DNA of 64,000 nucleotides, taken from JAXLVB01 sp046329195. GTDB lineage: Bacteria > Bacteroidota > Bacteroidia > Cytophagales > Spirosomataceae. Both the position numbers and the translations under genes were made by a program. Of this stretch, positions 60,940 to 64,000 are shown piece by piece; positions within the stretch are counted from its first letter, which is position 1, and every line of letters starts with the position of its first letter. The notes beneath the pieces are model-generated. The model was not told where the DNA came from, did no database searches, and saw only the letters and a list, made by a program, of their open reading frames with translations. Location of the stretch: NCBI GenBank assembly GCA_046329195.1, contig JAXLVB010000002.1:2232001-2296000 (forward strand). Direction: 5' to 3'.

Positions 60940-61004
60940 GCAAGGTGTAGTTGTTTATCTTGCACCAACAATAGCCCATAGCCTTCGCTCAACCAAAACT
61001 TTCT

Positions 61005-63056
61005 ATGAAAAAACACCTACTGCTTTGGGTAGTGCTGATGATTGGTTCAGCTACTACGTTTGCCCAAAACAAAGATTATACATTTCGCTGTGTTCCGTTT
61101 ACGCAGGTGAAGCTCACCGACCAGTTTTGGCTCCCTCGAATGGAACAAAACGCCAAGGTGACTATACCTCACGCTTTCCGCAAAAGTGAAGAAACGGGGC
61201 GAGTCAAAAACTTCATCCAAGCAGCCAATCATTCGGGTAAGTTTTGTTCTGTTTATCCTTTCGACGACTCCGATATTTACAAAATCATCGAAGGCGCTTC
61301 GTATTCGTTGAGTATTTTTCCAGATAAGCAACTCGACCATTATGTGGACTCACTCATCACCATTGTGGGCAATGCCCAAGAGCCTGATGGATACCTCTAT
61401 ACCATCCGCACGATGGGTTCGCCACATCCTTGGATTGGCACCAACCGCTGGGAAAAAGAAAATGAACTGAGTCACGAACTTTACAATGTAGGTCATCTGT
61501 ATGAAGCGGCTACAGCTCACTATTTGGCCACTGGCAAACGTAATTTGCTGGATATTGCCCTCAAAAATGCCAACCTCATTGACCAAGTATTTGGCCCCAG
61601 TAAGCGAGCCGTTGCGCCTGGGCATCAGGTGATTGAAATTGGTTTGGTTAAGCTGTATCGCATTACAGGCGACGTTCGGTACTTAAACCTATCGAAGTTT
61701 TTTATTGACTGCCGTGGGCAGCGTCAGTACCCCAAAAAAGAAGGCGAAAGCGAAGATGGCTGGCAAACTGGCGAATACTGGCAAGACCATAAGCCCGTAA
61801 TTCAGCAGACTGAGGCTACAGGGCACGCCGTACGAGCCGTGTATTTGTACTCAGGTATGGCCGATGTTGCCGCCCTCACTGGCAACCAAGATTACCTCAA
61901 TGCCATTTCTAAAATCTGGAACAGCGCCGTTATGGGCAAAACGTACATCACCGGGGGCATTGGCACGGCAGGCGATGGTGAACGCTTTGGCAAAATGTAC
62001 GAACTCCCCAACCAGTCGGCTTATTGCGAAACCTGTGCGGCCATCGGGAGCGTATTTTGGAACCAGCGGATGTTTTCGTTATACGGCGAAGCCAAGTATT
62101 TTGACATCTTGGAACGGACGCTCTACAACGGCTTGATTTCGGGAATTGGCCTCGATGGAAAATCGTTTAACTACACCAATCCAATGGAATTTAACCTTCG
62201 GAATGGCAAGGTTTCGGGCGAAAAAACTCGTGTGCCGTGGTTTGGGTGTTCGTGTTGTCCCACCAATATCAACCGACTGCTACCCTCAGTACCTGGTTAT
62301 ATCTATGCCCAAGAAGGGAATCACGTTTACGTCAACTTGTTTGTAAGTAGCGAAACCAATGTTAGTTTGGCCAACATACCCGTCAGCGCCAAAAGTACAA
62401 AAGTACAGAGCGTTGGAGTGAAAGTAAGTCAGCGGAGCAATTACCCTTGGGATGGCCATATCAAAATCAATGTAGAACCTCAGCGAAATGCCACCTTTCC
62501 GCTTCATGTGCGTGTACCTGGCTGGGCTCGCAACGAAGCCTTCCCCACCGACTTATATGCTTTTGCGGATGCCTCCTCTGCTAAAATTGAGCTAAAAATC
62601 AACGGACAACTTGTTGATATTCAACATCAAAACGGCTATTTGATTCTGGAGAGAGAATGGAAAAAAGGAGATGTGGTAGAATTGAATCTCCCGATGGAAG
62701 TACGCCGAATCAAAGCTAATGAAAAGGTAAAAGCAGACGTCGGCAAGGTAGCATTACAGCGTGGACCGATGGTGTACTGCGCCGAATTCGCTGATAACAA
62801 TGGCCGCACAAGTAATCTGATTCTACCTAACGACGTCAGCCTTACAGCCGAGTTTAAACCAGAGTTACTCAATGGCCTTACTGTTTTGAAAGGTACTGTT
62901 CAAGCCGTACAAGTAACCAAAGGTGGCACTGCGCTCGAAACTACTAGCCAACCGTTTACGTTGATTCCTTACTACGCCCGCTCCAACCGTGGCGAAGGCG
63001 AAATGCGAGTATGGTTTCCGACCAAGATTGTTAATGCCGAATTGTTGACAGAGTAA
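61005..63056 (+). CDS. GH127 beta-L-arabinofuranosidase
   Basis: 683 residues with a signal peptide (1-20). GH127 features are LTDQFWLPRMEQNAKVTIPH, the (alpha/alpha)6 barrel segment GGIGTAGDGERFGKMYELPN, and the zinc-site cysteines in YCETCAAIG and FGCSCCPTN; the Glu in ELPNQSAYCETC region and the nucleophilic Cys are kept. It releases L-arabinofuranose from beta-linked arabino-oligosaccharides such as those of plant cell-wall glycoproteins. It stands alone, separated from the main carbohydrate locus by about 5 kb, but complements its plant-glycan theme. Confidence 0.92.
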   Translation: MKKHLLLWVVLMIGSATTFAQNKDYTFRCVPFTQVKLTDQFWLPRMEQNAKVTIPHAFRKSEETGRVKNFIQAANHSGKFCSVYPFDDSDIYKIIEGASYSLSIFPDKQLDHYVDSLITIVGNAQEPDGYLYTIRTMGSPHPWIGTNRWEKENELSHELYNVGHLYEAATAHYLATGKRNLLDIALKNANLIDQVFGPSKRAVAPGHQVIEIGLVKLYRITGDVRYLNLSKFFIDCRGQRQYPKKEGESEDGWQTGEYWQDHKPVIQQTEATGHAVRAVYLYSGMADVAALTGNQDYLNAISKIWNSAVMGKTYITGGIGTAGDGERFGKMYELPNQSAYCETCAAIGSVFWNQRMFSLYGEAKYFDILERTLYNGLISGIGLDGKSFNYTNPMEFNLRNGKVSGEKTRVPWFGCSCCPTNINRLLPSVPGYIYAQEGNHVYVNLFVSSETNVSLANIPVSAKSTKVQSVGVKVSQRSNYPWDGHIKINVEPQRNATFPLHVRVPGWARNEAFPTDLYAFADASSAKIELKINGQLVDIQHQNGYLILEREWKKGDVVELNLPMEVRRIKANEKVKADVGKVALQRGPMVYCAEFADNNGRTSNLILPNDVSLTAEFKPELLNGLTVLKGTVQAVQVTKGGTALETTSQPFTLIPYYARSNRGEGEMRVWFPTKIVNAELLTE

Positions 63057-63083
63057 ACGCTAAAAGTAGCCTATGAAGACACC

Positions 63084-63109
63084 CGCCATGCCATGAAGAC
63101 AGCATGGCG
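63084..63109. other. stem-loop after the GH127 gene
   Basis: CGCCATGC (63084-63091) and GCATGGCG (63102-63109) pair perfectly around a 10-nt loop. No T run follows, so it is not a standard terminator, though it sits at the right place between the GH127 stop and the helicase start. Confidence 0.45.
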
Positions 63110-63138
63110 ACAATTATTACCCTTTAAACTGAATCCTT

Positions 63139-64000
63139 TTGACTTTTCAAGATTTTGATTTCGACGATAAGCTATTAGATGGCTTGTATTCGATGGGGTA
63201 CACCAAACCTACCCCCATTCAGGAACAAGCCATTCCGGTTATTCTTGAAAAACGTGATTTGATTGCCTGCGCACAAACGGGCACAGGCAAAACAGCTGCT
63301 TATTTATTGCCGGTTTTGCACAATATTATCAAAACACCTGAGCATCAGCGGCATTTGAACACCTTAGTACTAGCCCCAACTCGTGAATTAGCCATGCAAA
63401 TTGACCAGCAGATAGAAGGGCTGGGGTATTTTACAGGAGTAAGCTCCATACCTGTTTATGGCGGAGGCGACGGTTCGGCATGGAATCAGCAGAAAAAAGC
63501 ATTGGACGAAGGCGCCGATGTGATTATTGCCACGCCAGGCCGCTTGATTGCGCTCTTTCAAATGGGAGCTGTCAACTTCAACCAACTTCAACATTTGGTG
63601 CTCGACGAAGCCGATCGAATGCTAGACATGGGTTTTTATGAGGACATCATCAAAATCATTAGTTATTTACCCAAACGTCGGCAAACGCTTCTGTTTTCGG
63701 CTACTATGCCGCCCAAGATTCGGACTTTAGCCAATACCATCCTGTCTGACCCAGCGCAAATTAACATTGCTATTTCTAAACCCGCCGATGGTATTTTGCA
63801 ACAAGTTTACTCTGTTTATGACAAGCAAAAAGTAAAACTGCTGACTCACCTTCTCAAAGCAGGGAACTACGATAGTGTGATTATTTTTGCCTCGACCAAA
63901 GAAAACGTTAAAAATCTGGACAATGAGCTACGTCGTACTGGGCTGGTAGCCAAAGCATTTCACTCTGATTTAGAGCAAAAACAACGAGAAGACATCTTAA
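63139..64000 (+). CDS. DEAD-box RNA helicase, cut by the window end
   Basis: ATP-dependent RNA helicase. 287 codons are visible. The start is TTG at 63139, because an in-frame TGA lies at 63130-63132 and no ATG precedes the family start (MTFQDFDFDDKLLDGL). Helicase motifs in order: Q motif GYTKPTPIQ (20-28), motif I AQTGTGKT (45-52), PTREL, TPGR, motif II in VLDEADRMLDMGF and SAT in LLFSATMP, then the start of domain 2 (VIIFASTKENV). The remaining C-terminal part lies outside. RhlE-type by length and order. Confidence 0.94.
   Translation, partial: MTFQDFDFDDKLLDGLYSMGYTKPTPIQEQAIPVILEKRDLIACAQTGTGKTAAYLLPVLHNIIKTPEHQRHLNTLVLAPTRELAMQIDQQIEGLGYFTGVSSIPVYGGGDGSAWNQQKKALDEGADVIIATPGRLIALFQMGAVNFNQLQHLVLDEADRMLDMGFYEDIIKIISYLPKRRQTLLFSATMPPKIRTLANTILSDPAQINIAISKPADGILQQVYSVYDKQKVKLLTHLLKAGNYDSVIIFASTKENVKNLDNELRRTGLVAKAFHSDLEQKQREDIL

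Noticed and set aside
1..64000. tRNA, rRNA and CRISPR arrays
   Set aside because: Looked for by eye; no T-loop/anticodon pattern, rRNA signature or regularly spaced repeats were recognised.

Overview
The window is about 64 kb of chromosome from a member of the Bacteroidetes, most likely a Cytophagales bacterium (Spirosomaceae/Cytophagaceae-like). Reasons: carbamoylation of an N-acylated ornithine, paired PorG-like (DUF6089) proteins next to nadK and a uppS-bamA-ompH-ompH run, promoter boxes of the TAnnTTTG type, few Shine-Dalgarno sites, and many secreted glycoside hydrolases. No rRNA, tRNA, CRISPR array or prophage was seen. Both ends cut a gene: argB at the left and a DEAD-box helicase at the right.

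Region 1 (1-12005) is proline and arginine biosynthesis. proB, proA and argB run leftwards, followed by aat. Rightwards come an acyltransferase taken as the first arginine enzyme, a polytopic membrane protein, argG, argC, argD and an argF' transcarbamylase. Ala90 in ArgF' predicts succinylated rather than acetylated intermediates. Upstream of the acyltransferase lies what looks like a complete attenuator: promoter, 27-codon leader ORF with three Arg codons, and a hairpin followed by U residues. A 34-codon membrane peptide gene with its own terminator lies opposite, between argC and argD.

Region 2 (12006-18400) is accessory. It holds an AT-rich SEFIR-domain gene, a cytoplasmic trypsin-like protease with an intact triad, a membrane-anchored zinc peptidase, a renalase-like flavoprotein and a lipoprotein built of seven repeats. 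REP-like palindromes and strong terminators follow.

Region 3 (18390-30313) is envelope and housekeeping: two PorG-like proteins, nadK, a CBS protein, an alpha/beta hydrolase, a phytoene-desaturase-like oxidoreductase, ppa, ridA, and the uppS-bamA-ompH-ompH unit.

Region 4 (30333-55966) is a same-strand run of about 19 genes for plant polysaccharide and uronic acid catabolism. It contains GH43, GH3, GH67 alpha-glucuronidase, mannonate dehydratase, four Gfo/Idh/MocA oxidoreductases, a GMC dehydrogenase with its small subunit, an enolase-superfamily dehydratase, an RraA-like aldolase, a DUF6807 protein, beta-propellers, a serine hydrolase, an SDR and an aldo/keto reductase. It has no SusC/SusD pair. 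Five proteins carry twin-arginine signals, suggesting that part of the sugar-acid chemistry happens in the periplasm. A LacI-family regulator with a LacI-type operator lies divergently at its upstream end (56401-57634). A solo Y1 transposase sits inside the run.

Region 5 (57638-64000) holds a viroplasmin-type RNase H, an outer-membrane protein, a HipA-like kinase overlapping a DUF3037 gene, a GH127 beta-L-arabinofuranosidase and the truncated helicase.
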